This document shows positions 32,280-45,031 of a DNA stretch of 64,000 bases, in pieces (position 1 is the stretch's first letter; the number at the start of each line of letters is the position of its first letter). The position numbers and the translations under genes are program-made. The stretch comes from Capsicum annuum. Lineage: Eukaryota > Streptophyta > Magnoliopsida > Solanales > Solanaceae. The notes beneath the pieces are model-generated. The model had not been told where the DNA came from. It was given only the letters and a program-made list of their open reading frames with translations, and did no database searches. The stretch spans positions 223,825,614 through 223,889,613 of the forward strand of contig NC_061117.1 of the NCBI RefSeq assembly GCF_002878395.1. Direction: 5' to 3'.

Positions 32280-35200
32280 ATGGGGAATAATGAGGGTCGA
32301 GGCATGTTTAGATTTGCTGATAAAAAAGATAAGTTGTTAATGTTGTTTGGTACTTTAGGTAGTATGGGAGATGGTTTGCAGATACCTTTAATGATGTTTG
32401 TGCTTAGTGATGTAATTAATGATTATGGAAATCTAAGTAGTTCTGTTTCTATGAAGATAGTTAATAAGGTGAGACAATGATTGCTACTCTACTATTTACT
32501 TCTAAACATGCATGTTAAAGAGTAACTGTTTTCTTGTCATTGTATTGTAGAATTCTCTCAAGCTACTTTATGTTGCAATTGGAGTTGGACTGGCTGCTTT
32601 TGTTGGTAAGTGTAGATAAGGTTCATTAAATATGATGTTTTTTCACATAAGTGGATCTACAGTGTAATCTATGAGTTCACGTGAATTCAGTAATTTTTGT
32701 CTCGACCTTGTATGTATCTGTTTGAAGAAGGATGGACTCCTCTTTTAAGCATGAGCCAGGTTCAAGATTGGGCCGAGGGGTTTGTGTTTGGATTATTTGA
32801 CTGTGAACTTGGTTATCACTGCTATATATTATAACTTGAGATTGTTATAAGAGGCTAGAATTTCAACTTTTGGATTCGCAATCCGCCTTTTTCTTCTTCT
32901 TTTTTCGTGATTGTGTGTTGTCCTCTTCCGAAACATGACATGTTGAAACATTTGCAGAAGGATTGTGTTGGGCAAGAACTGCAGAAAGGCAAACATCTAG
33001 AATGAGATTAGAGTACCTAAAATCTGTACTGAGGCAAGAAGTTGGATTTTTCGACACACAGGCAACTGAATCTTCCACTACTTATCAAGTCATTTCAACT
33101 GTCTCAGCTGATTCAACTACCATCCAAATCACCATAGGCGAGAAGGTATATCTTCTCTTCCATGCCATCCCGCTTCTATACCCTTTCTGTTTATAGCAAG
33201 TCGGAGTGAGCTGAAAGTGGTTGTGTTTGCTTACGTATCAGTATGTTGTACCTTTGCTTGATATGTGTCAGATTGTGTTTTGATGCAGATACCTGATTGT
33301 CTGGCTTACATGTCATCCTTCTTGTTCTGTCATATCTTTGCGTTTCTACTCTCATGGAAGATCACGTTGGCAGCGATACCATTCACCTTAATGTTCATCA
33401 TTCCTGGACTTGGATTCGGGACAATGATGATGAACGTAGGAATGCAGATGATAGAGTCATATGGTGTTGCTGGAGGAATAGCAGAACAAGCTATCTCTTC
33501 AATAAGAACATTATATTCTTATGTGGCTGAGAACCAAACTCTCGAAAAGTTCAGCCAATCGTTGCAGAAAGTTATGGAACTCGGAATTAAACAAGGCTTT
33601 GCTAGAGGCTTGTTGTTAGGTAGCTTGGGAATGGTTTATATTAGCTGGGCTTTCCAAGCATGGCTCGGATCGATTCTAGTCAGCAAACACGGAGAAAAAG
33701 GGGGTGATGTATTTGTAGCAGGATTCAATGTTCTTATGGCGGGATTGTAAGTTTTTGTACTCTATGTTGCTCGGACTCTTCAAAAAATTTCACTAGGTAG
33801 GTGTTGAATCCTCCGAAAGAAGTGCATTTTTGGAGAGTCTGAGCAATATAGTTCTTACCTGTATACTCATGCTTTTAGTCTCTATATGGTGCTGGAAATG
33901 ATGTTGATTAATGCTTGCAGAAATGTTTTATCTGCTCTTCCGAATCTTACAGCAATCACGGAGGCAAAGTCTGCTGCTATTCGGATAACAGAGATGATTG
34001 ATCGACAGCCAGCGATTGACACTGAAGACAAGAAGGGGAAAGCATTGTCATACGTAAGAGGAGAAATCGAATTCAATGGTGTATACTTCAGTTACCCCTC
34101 AAGGCCCGATACGCCTATCTTGGAAGGCCTGAATCTTAGAATTTCACCTGGAAAAACTACAGGACTTGTTGGGGGTAGTGGTTCGGGGAAATCCACAATC
34201 ATTTCATTGCTCCAGAGATTTTATGATCCCATTGAAGGCGATATTTCGTTGGATGGACACAAAATAAAGAAACTCCATATAAAGTGGTTGAGATCCCAAA
34301 TAGGCCTGGTTAATCAAGAACCAATTCTCTTTGCAACAACCATAAAAGAGAACATATTGTTCGGCAAGGAGGGAGCAACTATGGAAGAAGTAGAGAAAGC
34401 AGCAAAAGCGGCAAATGCTCATGATTTCATTATCAAGTTGCCAGATGCATATGAAACTCAGGTACATTTCAAAGTACAGAAGAATTGATCAGAACTTTGA
34501 AGGACAAGTTACCGAACCACGACTGTAATAAGTCTTACTGTTTTCTGTCCTATTGTTAAAATAGTGCCCTTCAAATGTTGCAGGTTGGACAATTTGGACT
34601 GCAGTTATCTGGAGGACAAAAGCAACGAATCGCCATGGCGAGGGCTTTGATAAGAGATCCAAAAATCCTGTTGCTTGATGAAGCTACAAGTGCACTTGAT
34701 TCACAATCTGAGCGAGTTGTACAAGAGGCACTCGATCATGCATCTATGGGAAGAACTGCAATTGTCATAGCTCACCGTCTGTCCACCATTAGAATGGCGA
34801 ATAGGATAGTGGTTCTTCAACGAGGGAGAGTAATAGAGTCTGGAACACACGAGGAGCTTATGCAAATGACTGACGGAGAAGGTGGAGAGTATTACAAAAT
34901 GGTGCAGTTGCAGCAACTAGCTACATTAAATGATGTTGCCATTACATTTACCCCTAGCCAAAAGACTGGTGGAAGAAGTAGCTATCGAAAAGGTACTAAT
35001 ACCCCTCAAAGTCCATTCAACATGATCTCTAGTGCAGCTGCTACACCAGTTATGTACCCGTTTAGCCCAGCATTTTCCCGAAGTGCACCATTCTCAGCTC
35101 CTTACTCCGTTCAGTTTGAAGAATCCTATGACAGTTATGATAACCATTTCATAAAAGAGGCTTATCCATCACCTTCGCAATTCCGTTTACTTCAAATGAA

Positions 35201-37022
35201 TGCTCCTGAATGGGGAAGAGCTTTGCTTGGATGTATAGGAGCGATAGGATCAGGAGCTGTGCAGCCAATAAATGCCTACTGCGTTGGGGCAGTTATATCT
35301 GTTTACTTCCGACCAGATAAATCTTCCATCCAATCCCACGCGAGGATCTATTCTTTCGTATTCATAGGTCTTGCTGTTTTCAACTTCTTCACGAATCTTA
35401 TGCAACACTATAATTTTGCTGTCATGGGAGAAAGGCTAACCAGAAGGATAAGGGAGATGCTGCTTGACAAACTTACGACCTTTGAGATCAAATGGTTCGA
35501 TCAAGATGAGAACACGAGTGCAGCCATATGTGCTCGGTTATCAACTGAAGCAAACATGGTCCGTTCCCTTGTGGGAGATCGCATGTCATTGCTAGCTCAA
35601 GCATTTTTTGCTGCAACATTTGCTTATACATTAGGACTTTTCCTAACATGGAAGTTGGCCTTAGTGATGATGGCAGCTCAGCCGTTGCTGATTGGGAGCT
35701 TTTACGGGAGAACTGTACTAATGAAGAGCATGTCTGGTAAAGCACAGAAAGCTCAAAGAGAGGGCAGCCAACTAGCAAGTGAAGCTGTTATCAATCATAG
35801 AACTATAACCGCTTTCTCATCTCAGAAGAGGATAGTAGGGCTCTTTAGAGCCACATTAGAAGGTCCGAGAAAGGAAAGCATACGACAATCTTGGTATGCC
35901 GGTGTAGGCCTGTGTAGCTCTCAATTCCTAGCCGCAGCTTCTACAGCTTTAGCTTACTGGTACGGCGGCAAGCTACTGTCACAAGGGGAAATATCCCCCG
36001 AGAAACTTTTTCAAGCATTTCTAGCACTGCTTTTCACTGCTTATACCATTGCCGAGGCAGGAAGCATGACTAAAGATATATCTAGAGGAAGGAATGCTGT
36101 AGGTTCAGTCTTTGCAATCCTCGATAGAAACACTGAGATTAATCCAGATCATTCATCAGCAATAGATGTAATGAGAACACAAATAAGGGGACGCGTAGAG
36201 CTGAAAAGAGTATTCTTTACTTATCCATCAAGACCAGACCAACTCATTTTCAGAGGATTAAGCCTCAAGATAAGTGCAGGAACCACAGTAGCATTAGTTG
36301 GACAAAGTGGTTGTGGAAAATCAACTGTAATTGGGCTTATTGAAAGATTTTACGATCCAGATAAAGGGTCAGTCTGTATCGACGAAAGGGATATAAAAGA
36401 CTACAACTTGAGATCCCTGAGAAAAAAGATCGCATTAGTTAGCCAGGAACCAACTCTCTTTGCAGGAACTATCTACGACAACATTGCATATGGAAATGAG
36501 AACGCCAGCGAATCTGAGATAATAAAGGCTGCTGTCCTCGCTAATGCTCACGAGTTTATTAGGTCAGATATACATAACAAAGGTCATTTTTACTAAATAA
36601 AACTTTTAACGTTCACTCACTTAGTTTTGCGATGATGCAGTGGGATGAATGATGGATATGAAACTCAATGTGGACAAAGAGGAGTGCAACTATCAGGAGG
36701 CCAGAAACAAAGAATAGCCATCGCCCGAGCTATACTCAAGAACCCAAAAATCCTGTTACTAGATGAAGCGACTAGCGCACTTGACACTGTATCTGAAAGC
36801 GCGGTCCAAGAAGCACTAGAGAAAATGATGGTTGGACGAACATGCATTGTCGTGGCTCATCGCCTATCAACAATACAGAAAGCTACTTCTATTGTTGTCA
36901 TCAAGGATGGAATAGTTGCAGAACAAGGCTCACATTCTGAGCTACTTTCTATAGGAAAATATGGTGCATATTATTCTTTGGTACAATTCCAAGGGGGAAA
37001 CTCTCCTTACAGGTATACTTGA
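32280..37022 (+). CDS. ABC transporter B family (MDR/P-glycoprotein type), full size
   Basis: An ATP-driven membrane exporter; plant ABCB proteins move auxin, alkaloids or lipids, but the substrate here is not known. Exons: 32280-32468, 32551-32605, 32958-33145, 33289-33746, 33921-34461, 34584-36562, 36641-37022. All introns are GT-AG. The sum is 3792 bp, exactly 1264 codons with the stop, typical for the family. The order is TMD1-NBD1-TMD2-NBD2. NBD1: Walker A GGSGSGKS (about residue 381), signature LSGGQ (485), Walker B ILLLDE (505), H-loop AHRLST. NBD2: Walker [10 protein letters not shown] (1050), signature LSGGQ (1154), Walker B ILLLDE (1174). All key ATPase residues are present. The start MGNNEGRG fits the ABCB15/ABCB8-like clade from memory. 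A reading that extends the frame into introns 4, 5 or 6 would break NBD1, so splicing is required. The gene appears functional. Confidence 0.93.
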
Positions 37023-37036
37023 AGAAATGATGGTAC

Positions 37037-37250
37037 TGTTTCATATGAAGGGGAGCCTCGGAGTAACTCGTAAAGTTGTTGCCATGTGACCAAGAGGTCA
37101 CAGGTTCAAGCCTTGGAAACAGCCTCTGACAGAAATGTAAGGTAAGACTGTGTAACATACACCCTTGCGGTGGGCCCTTCCCCGGACACCGCGCATAGCT
37201 GTAGCTTTGGTGCACCGGGGCTGCCCTTTTTTTTTTGTTTCATATGAAGG
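37037..37250 (+). repeat. 15-bp target-site duplication around the SINE
   Basis: 'tgtttcatatgaagg' occurs at 37037-37051 and at 37236-37250, perfectly flanking the SINE. Confidence 0.92.
37052..37235 (+). mobile_element. tRNA-derived SINE in the ABC transporter 3' UTR
   Basis: It starts 'ggagcctcggagtaactcg' with an A-box-like segment, has the B box 'ggttcaagcc' after 'gaggtcaca', and ends 'ccgcgcatagctgtagctt...ggggctgccc' followed by T residues. It is 184 bp with a perfect 15-bp target duplication. It begins 30 bp after the transporter stop codon in the same orientation, so it is very likely transcribed as part of that 3' UTR. Confidence 0.9.
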
Positions 37251-37359
37251 AACTTGTATTGTGTGCTTCAGCCTACATTTGCCATCATTTTTGTAAATTG
37301 AGATCATATGGTACATTTCATGTATTTTTTTCGATAAATGCTAGTAAATTATCTTGATT

Positions 37360-37455
37360 TGAGGGTCTGTCGAAAACAACCTTTCTGTCTTACAAAGTTA
37401 GCGTTAAGGTCCGTGTATATCATACCCTCTCTAAGGCGGTCACTTGCAAGATTAC
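37360..37455 (+). mobile_element. SINE-like remnant
   Basis: 'ggtctgtcgaaaacaacct' and 'aaggtccgtgtatatcatac' with 'ccctct' match the element at 18000 in diverged form. Confidence 0.45.
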
Positions 37456-37714
37456 ACTAAAGATGAATATTACATAAAGTAAATTCTTTTGCATGACTTG
37501 TATGCCACATGCTATATAAATTTTTTTGTTTGTATTTTTGAGTAATGACGTGATTTGTGAATAATTAAACGTGTCACAAATTGGGTGTAACATGAATTCA
37601 AATGATTTGTCATAGACTTTATATTCTACAATTTTAATTTTTTTGTTTATACCTTTTGAATCATACTGATAAGATATGATTTATAAGTAATTCAAACATA
37701 ATAACTATATTAAA

Positions 37715-37799
37715 GGGATAATACTCACAAAAATAGCTGAACTTTAATCGGATTTTTAGTTAATTTTCAGTTGAACATACTGAACTTTGCGGGGTTCTA
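37715..37799 (+). mobile_element. Mutator-like MITE, left half
   Basis: It starts 'gggataatactcacaaaaat' and continues 'agctgaacttta' and 'cagttgaacatactgaact'. The reverse complement of the right half (ending at 47471) repeats all of these with few changes. The flanking 10-bp 'ctatattaaa' occurs at 37705-37714 and again at 47472-47481, in the range of Mutator-type target duplications. The MITE is split at 37799 by the gypsy element. Confidence 0.78.
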
Positions 37800-39968
37800 T
37801 GTCACGCCCCGAAAAATATCGTGCATATACTAGTTTCTATTATAGTGGCTCTAGACTAGAAATCATGAAAAAAAAAAATTTAAGTGTTGGAAGACTTAGA
37901 CTCATTCTTAGCTGATAACCTTCGGGATATAACTTTTCAACCTTCTCGACATCCGTTTTTAGATTTTCTTGTTGCGTTGTAATGAGGCAAGGTTGTAGTA
38001 CGTCTCGGAGGAGTTTCAAAATTTTTAGACGAGCCTAAGGTTGTGTTTGGGTTGGCAAAACAGTAGCTCTCCGCGATAAGGGGGCGCCGCTCCGCTTAGA
38101 GAGCCTCTCTAAGCAAGGCGCCGCCCTGGTTAGAGAGCCTCTCAGAGAAGGGCGCCACCCTGCCAGTCCCGAAGGTGCCCAGTTTTCAGCTTTCAATCTC
38201 CTAACATTTGAGGGTGTTTTAGTCATTTTCCCTTACCCCATCAACTTAAACACGGGATTTAATCCCTCTAGAGCCAAAATATCACCATATTCATCAAATT
38301 TCTCCAAAAAAACTCTCAAGGGTTTCAATCTTAAAACCCATATAACTCAAGATTCGACTGTGGAATTCTGAGATTGATTGCATAGTTGGAATTCCCAGAA
38401 CGTAGGCTTCAATACGCACCCATCATCTTCGTGATTCAAGGTACGCCGGGTTTTCCTAAATTCTCATGGGCATAGAAAAATCATGTTTTAGAATGGGGTT
38501 TTGAAATTATGTTTATATTCATGGATTAGATGTTTTAACATCATTGTTTTGGTCTTTTGACCTTTCCCAAAATAATTTGAGAATATGTATGTATGAAAGC
38601 ATGTATTTAAGAATGAATTCTTGTTGAGAGCATGACTTTTGGTGAATTCCCTCTTATTATGAATTTTCAGATTTTTTTTCATAGCATATGAATTGTTTTG
38701 CAATGCATTCTTGAAAAGCACTATATGAAATGGTTGAACTCTTGTTATGATTTAAAGGTGGTTTTAAATCACTAAAGAGGAAATTTAGCATGAATGTTTA
38801 ATGTTCATAATGCATATAATGAAAGAGTGCATAGATTTGCTAAAGGCACTAGACCACCATATGTTTGATGAAGTTTTTGCATGATTTTAACTTGAGTTTC
38901 AGAACATAAAATCTTCTATATCAGTTGCATGTTTTTGGGTGGTCTAAGCTATGCTTTAAATGAAAGATTTAGCTTAATGTATTATGGCTCAGAAATCATG
39001 ACTTGCAAGTCTTGGTATGACGATACCAAACTCAGAAAATGCCATAACAGACACAGACTAATACAGAAATCAGACTTTGTCAGATTTGCATGTTTTAGAA
39101 CTTCAGAATGATGCATGTTCAGAAAAGGCCAAAATAGGGCATAAAGAGCGCTTAGGTGGTTCCCCGAAGAAGGCGTGAGTTCAAACAACTCTTTGCCCAA
39201 AATTGTGATTTGCCAATTTGAGTTTATATATTACGCTGGCCTAGAGCCCTGTGGAGTATCAGATTCAGGAACTCCAACCCTTGCGGTATACTCGGGTTGG
39301 AGGCTTCCCCGCCGAGTCAATGGCGGATTCCATATCGCCCGTGGAATATCAGACTTGTAGGGGATACCACCTAGCTCAGAAGTAATACACAGATCAGAAT
39401 TTGAGATTTACAGACAGGTTACATGTTTTGAGAAAGTGCCCATGTGTTTTTCAAAAACTGTTTTATGCATGATGTTTGATGAAAATTTGCTCTCATGTAT
39501 TATATATATGTTCAATTACTCTATTTTGGATTGCTTTGCGTGCCAGTACTTTTGTGCTGACCCCCCTCCCTCAGGTTCTGAGGAACAGTCTAGGGGTCCA
39601 GCTACTCAGTAGATATTTTCAGATTGCAGATCGGATCCTACAGTGGTGAGCCTTCTATTATTCAGAAGGCCTAGTCATGTCAAACTTTTATTATTGGTTA
39701 TGTTTTGGTCTACTGGGGGCCTTGTCCCAGTTTTCAAACAGTTTGTTTAGTTCAGAGTAGAGCTTTCGCAGACTAAGTCAAACATTGTTATTCAGACGCA
39801 TTTTTTTTTGTTTCAGTATTATGACCATGTTTCCATTTCAGATTTTAAATTCCACATTATCTTTTATTTTATGAATATTGTGCATGATTACCAGATATAG
39901 AAGGGTGTTCCGAGCCTTCATGGTTCGGGATGCTCGTCACGGCTAGGGCCCCGGTTCGGATCGTGACA
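37800..39968 (+). mobile_element. 5' LTR of Ty3/gypsy chromovirus
   Basis: It runs from 'tgtcacgccccg' to 'ggttcggatcgtgaca', 2169 bp, and matches the 3' LTR at 45032-47192 along its whole length with a few per cent of substitutions by eye. The 5-bp flank 'ttcta' (37795-37799) corresponds to 'tccta' at 47193-47197, with one later change. Small open frames in it are not genes. Confidence 0.95.
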
Positions 39969-39972
39969 AACT

Positions 39973-39984
39973 TTGTATCAAAGC
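39973..39984 (+). other. Primer-binding site (initiator tRNA-Met type), mutated
   Basis: 'ttgtatcaaagc', four bases after the 5' LTR, differs at two positions from 'tggtatcagagc', the usual complement of plant initiator tRNA-Met in such elements. Confidence 0.65.
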
Positions 39985-40490
39985 ACGGTCATGGTCCCAG
40001 GGTATTTGCAAAATTGCGTTGGGTAGAGTCCTGTTTATGGGTGTGTAGTGCGCCACACTTATAAGTAGGGGGCTACCAGGCGTTTAGGAATGTTTCCCTT
40101 CTTTATGATTTAGTTCGTGCTTCAGAGTCTGAACTGTCCCCTAATCAATGATCTCTTGTATTTCAGAAACACAGTTATACCTTCAAGTCGTATCATCGAT
40201 CAGAATGCTCAGGCAGATGAGGTCCGTCCCACCTATGGGATGCGGACCCATAATAGAGCTCACACTCCAGAACCTGTCCCTACTTTGGGAGTCCCTCTAG
40301 TCCCGACCAGTCCACCTCGGGCTCCGCAAACTAATGTCAACCGTTCCTCGACTGCTCAGAGAGATATTTCAAATGCAAAATTCAGACGTCTATTCATATG
40401 CTGACACAGTTGGTAGCTAACCAGGCTCAATGATCAGAAGATGTTGGGTCTGCATCTGTTACGTCATAGGCTACTAGGGTCGGACATTTT

Positions 40491-41400
40491 ATGAAAATGA
40501 ACCCACCTAAGTTCACTAGCACCAAGGTGGAGGAAGATCCACAGGAGTTCGTGGATGAGATGAAAAAGATCTTTAAGGTAATGCATGTGGATGAGTTTGA
40601 AGGGGTGGAACTAGCAACTTATCAGCTTAAGGATATTGCGAATCAGTGGTATGCCGACTGGGAGGATGCAAAAGGTGAGAGTGCTGAGCCCACAGTTTGG
40701 GGCAAATTTTTAGAAGCTTTCCTTGATCGACTTTTTCCTCTGGAGTTGAGGGAGGCCAAAGCGAAAGAGTTTATGAATCTGAAGCAGGCAGTATGAGTGT
40801 CCAGGAGTACACTTTGAAGTTTAATAAACTAGCCTGCTATACACCAGAGTTGACTAGTAATATGAGAGCCCGGATGAGGAAATTTGCATCCGGCCTTTCT
40901 GATGACCTGGTGCTTGAGTGCCAGGGGGACTATGTTTAATAAGAAGTTGGACTTTGCTAGGCTGACCGTCCATATGCAGCAGGTAGAAGAGAAAAAGAAA
41001 AAGATCTCTGAAGCTAGGGAGGTGGAAAGACAAGCGAAAAGAGCCAGTTCAGCCGACCAGAGTCACAGTCAACCTCAGGGCGGTAAGTGGGGAAATAAAT
41101 GGCAAAAAAAGAAGAATTGGGGTAATGCGCAGTCTATTGCCAGCGCCCCAATACCCCGACCATCAGCAGACAGACGATCTCAAAGTTTTCAGACTCATCA
41201 TGGATTCAGAGCACCAGATACTCAGTCGCAGGGTAGTGTGGCTCAGCAGCATCGTACTTTTCTGTGGTGTGAGACTTGTGGTAGAAATCATCCGATAAAG
41301 TATCAGTTGGGCTCGTCGGTGTGTTATTCATGTGGTCAGCTGGGTCACTTTTAGAGGAAATGTCCTTCTACTAGAAAGAATGTTGGTGGAGCAAAGTCTC
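40491..41400 (+). pseudogene. Retrotransposon gag, frame-broken
   Basis: This encodes the remains of the capsid-type Gag of the gypsy element. Visible parts: the gag domain from 40491 (PPKFTSTKVEEDPQEFVDEM, AKEFMNLKQ); a frame break near 40790 after which the frame continues as SVQEYTLKFNKLACYTPEL; another break near 40930; a basic Ser/Gln-rich linker (to about 41260); and a CCHC zinc knuckle, CYSCGQLGHF, interrupted by a TAG stop before its last cysteine (41352). With at least three disruptions this copy cannot make intact Gag. Confidence 0.85.
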
Positions 41401-41480
41401 AGGCAAATTCTTCGGCACCACCCCCACCTCAAAAAGGCGCCACATCAGCTGCCGGGAACAGTCACAACCGGTTATATGCT

Positions 41481-44400
41481 TTGACCAATCGCCAGGAGGC
41501 GGAAGCTTCCCTAGATGTTGTTACCGGTACGTTACAAATCTTTTCCCGTGATGTTTATGTGTTACTTGATCCCGAGTCTACTTTATCCTATGTGACCCCT
41601 TATATGGTTGTTGGTTTCGGGTTTGAGGACAGTGTGATTTCTGAACCCTTTTCTATTTCCACCCTGGTGGGGGATTCTATTATTTCTAGGAGGGTGTACA
41701 CGGGTTGTGTTGTGACTATTGGTAGCCGGGATATGGTAGCAGATCTCATAGAGCTAGATATGGTTGCTTTTGATGCTATCTTGGGAATGGATTGACACCA
41801 TTCGTGCTATGCTACATTAGATTGTAGGACTCGAAGGGTTACTTTTTATTTCCCGAATGAACCAGTGATAGAGTGGGAAGGACATTCTTTAGCACCTAGA
41901 GGGCACTTTATATCCTATCTCAGAGCCCGCAAACTCATTTCTAAAGGTTGCTTGTACCACCTTATCCGAGTTAAGGACTCCAATGCCAAAAGTCTTCCTC
42001 TTCAGTCTGTTCCTATAGTAAAAGAATTCCTAGAAGTCTTTCTGAATGATCTCCCAAGAATACCACCTGATAGGGAGATAGAGTTTGGTATTGATGTGTT
42101 GCCAGACACTCTTCCTATTCCCATTCCACTATATAGAATGGCTCCTCCAGAACTAAAAGAGTAGAAGGAACAGTTAGCAAATATCCTAGATAAGGGTTTT
42201 ATACGCCCCAGTGTGTCTCCTTGGGGTGCGCCTGTACTTTTCGTGTGAAAGAAAAACGGTTTCCTTCGTATGTGCACAGACTATCGTCAGCTGAATAAGG
42301 TCACTATTAAAAACAAATATCCTCTTCCTAGGATTGATGATTTTGAACAGCTTCAGGGTGCTAAGTGTTTTTCAAAAATAGAACTTCATTTGGGTTATTA
42401 TCAGTTGAAAGTTAGGGAGCCAGGCATTCCCAAAACAGCCTTCCGAACCCGATATGGTCACTATGAGTTCTTAGTTATGTCCTTCGGGTTGACTAACGCC
42501 CCTGCAGCCTTCATGGATCTTATGAATAGAGTATTCCGTCAGTTTCTAGACTTGTTGTCATAGTGTTCATTGATGATATTCTGATCTATTCCAAGAGCGA
42601 GGAGGATCATGCCAATCACCTTCGAATCATCCTTCAGACCCTTAAGGATCATCAGATATATGCTAAGTTCTCCAAATGTGAATTCTGGCGGAGTGCCATT
42701 GCCTTTTTGGGACACATTGTATCTAGTGACGGGATTATAATGGATCCCCAAAAGATTGATGCAGTGAGAAAATGGCCCAGACTTACGACTCCAACCGACA
42801 TTCGGAGCTTCTTGGGTTTGGCGGGTTATTACAGAATGTTCGTAGAGATTTTTTCTTCCATAGCTGCTCCACTCACTAAATTAACTCATAAAAAGGCAAA
42901 GTTTGTGTGGTCTGATGTGTGTGAGAATAGTTTTGAGAAATTAAAAGACAAATTGACTACTGCACCTGTTTTGACTCTTCCCGAGGGTGTAGATGGTTTT
43001 GTGGTTTACTGTAATGCGTCCCGTGTGGGACTTAGTTGTGTGTTGATGCATCATGGTAAGGTAGTGGCTTATGCATCTAGGCAGTTGAAGGTGCACCAGT
43101 GGAACTACCCCACCCATGATTTGGAGTTAACAGCTTTGGTGTTTGCACTTAAGATTTGACGGCACTACTTGTACAGTGTTCACATTGATATCTTCACTGA
43201 CCATAAGAGTCTGCGGTATATTTTCTCGTAGTAAGAATTAAATCTCAGACAGAGGCGGTGGTTGGAACTTTTGAAAGACTATGACATAAGCCTGCACTAC
43301 CATCCGGACAAGGCGAACGTAGTAGCCGATGCCCTTAGCAGACTATCCATAGGCAGTTTTCTCATGTGGAGGAAGGAAAAGGGGAGATGGTGAAGGATAT
43401 TCACCGACTTGCAAATCCAGGAGTGCGACTCTTAGATTCCAAAGATGGAGGGGTGGTTGTTCATGAGATAGCTAAGTCGTCCCTTTGTGCAGAAGTTAAG
43501 GAGAAGCAGGTTGAAGATCTTATTTTGATGCAGATCAAGAGAGATGTGGGTCAACAGAAAGTGATGTCCTTTGAAATTGGGGGAGATGGTATTTTGAGGT
43601 TTCAGGGCAGATTATGTGTACCAGATGTAGATGACTTACAAAAGAGAATTCTTGACGAAGCTCACACTTCGAGGTATGTTGTTCAACCTGGTTCTACTAA
43701 GATGTACCATGACTTGAAATTTATGTTTTAGTGGAATAATATGAAGCAAGATGTGACTAACTTTGTTTCTAAGTGTTTGAATTGCCAACAAGTGAAAGTA
43801 GAACATTTGAGGCTAGGAGGTACTTCCCAAGAGATGGCTTTGCCCTTGTGGAAGAGGGAAATAATCAATATGGATTTCATTAAAGGACTTTTGAAGTCCC
43901 GAAACCAATACGATTCCATTTGGGTAATCGTAGACAGACTGACTAAGACAACTCACTTTTTGCCTGTTAGGACTAACTATTCGGGAGAAGATTATGCTAA
44001 GTTGTTCATTGCAGAAGTGGTCCGTTTGCATGGGGCACCTGTATCTATCATATCAGATCGTGGTACTCAATTTTTCTCTCAGTTTTGGAGATTTTTTCAG
44101 AAGGGTCTAGGTACCCAGGTGAATCTAAGTACAACATTACACCCTCAGACGGATAGGCAAGCTGAGAGCACCATTCAGACTCTTGAGGACATGGTGAGGG
44201 CTTGTATGATTGATTTTAAAGGTAGTTGGGTGGAGCACTTGCCATTGATTGAGTTCGCCTATAATAATAGTTTCCATTCCAGTATTAAGATGGCACCTTT
44301 TGAGGCTTTGTATGGGAGGAGATGTAGGCCTCCGATAGGATGGTATGAGGTAGGTGAGATGCAGATGTTTGGGCCTGATCTTGTTCACCAGGCAATGGAA

Positions 44401-44930
44401 GATATGAAGCTTATTAGAGAACGACTCAAGATAGCTCAGAGTCGTCAGAAATCCTACGCCGATGTTAGGAGGAGAGAGTTAGAGTTTGAGATTAGAGATT
44501 GGGTCTTCCTTAAGGTTTCTCTCATGAAGAGAGTTATGCGATTCGGAAAGAAAGGTAAGTTGAGTCCTCGTTATATAGGACCACACTAGATTGTGAAAAG
44601 CATAGGTGGTGTGGCGTACGAATTAGAATTGCCTCCAAGTTTGGGTTTCGTTCATTCGGTATTCCATGTATCCATGTTAAAAAATGCAGGGGAGATTATT
44701 CTTTGGTGTTGCCGGTAGAAGAGATCGAAGTGACGGACTCCTTATCATATGAGGAGGAACCTGTTGTGATTTTGGATCGTCAGATCCGAAAGTTAAGAAG
44801 CAGGGAGATAGCCTCAGAAAAAGTATTGTGGAGAAATCAGAAAGTGGAAGAAGCAACTTAGGAATTAGAAAACGACATGAAATTAGATACCCGAATCTTT
44901 TTGATCCGATGGATGAGGAGATAGAAGGTA
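41481..44930 (+). pseudogene. Retrotransposon pol (PR-RT-RNaseH-IN-chromodomain), frame-broken
   Basis: Domain order fits Ty3/gypsy. Protease with a changed catalytic area (LLDPESTLSYV, 41565). An in-frame TGA at 41793. Reverse transcriptase from about 42060 to 42680, with [19 protein letters not shown] and the FIDD catalytic motif at about 42568. RNase H to about 43160, with the first catalytic Asp replaced ([10 protein letters not shown]). Integrase with an HHCC-type zinc region (LNCQQVK at about 43776) and a DDE core (MDFIKGL, IISDRGTQF, HPQTDRQAEST), 43690-44220. A C-terminal chromodomain-like end, with RNQKVEEAT then a stop where Trp is expected, and a later frame shift (LFDPMDEEIEG near 44900). 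This order, the LTR length and the C-terminal domain suggest the Tekay/Del chromovirus clade. At least seven disruptions make it inactive. Confidence 0.88.
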
Positions 44931-45020
44931 CGATTATTGTTCTTTTCTTTCTGTACCTTAGTATGCTTGATATCGTGCCTGACAGTAATTCTGCATCATC
45001 ATTCGAGGAAGAATTATCCC

Positions 45021-45031
45021 GAGGGGGATAA
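45021..45031 (+). other. Polypurine tract
   Basis: 'gagggggataa' stands directly before the 3' LTR. Confidence 0.7.
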
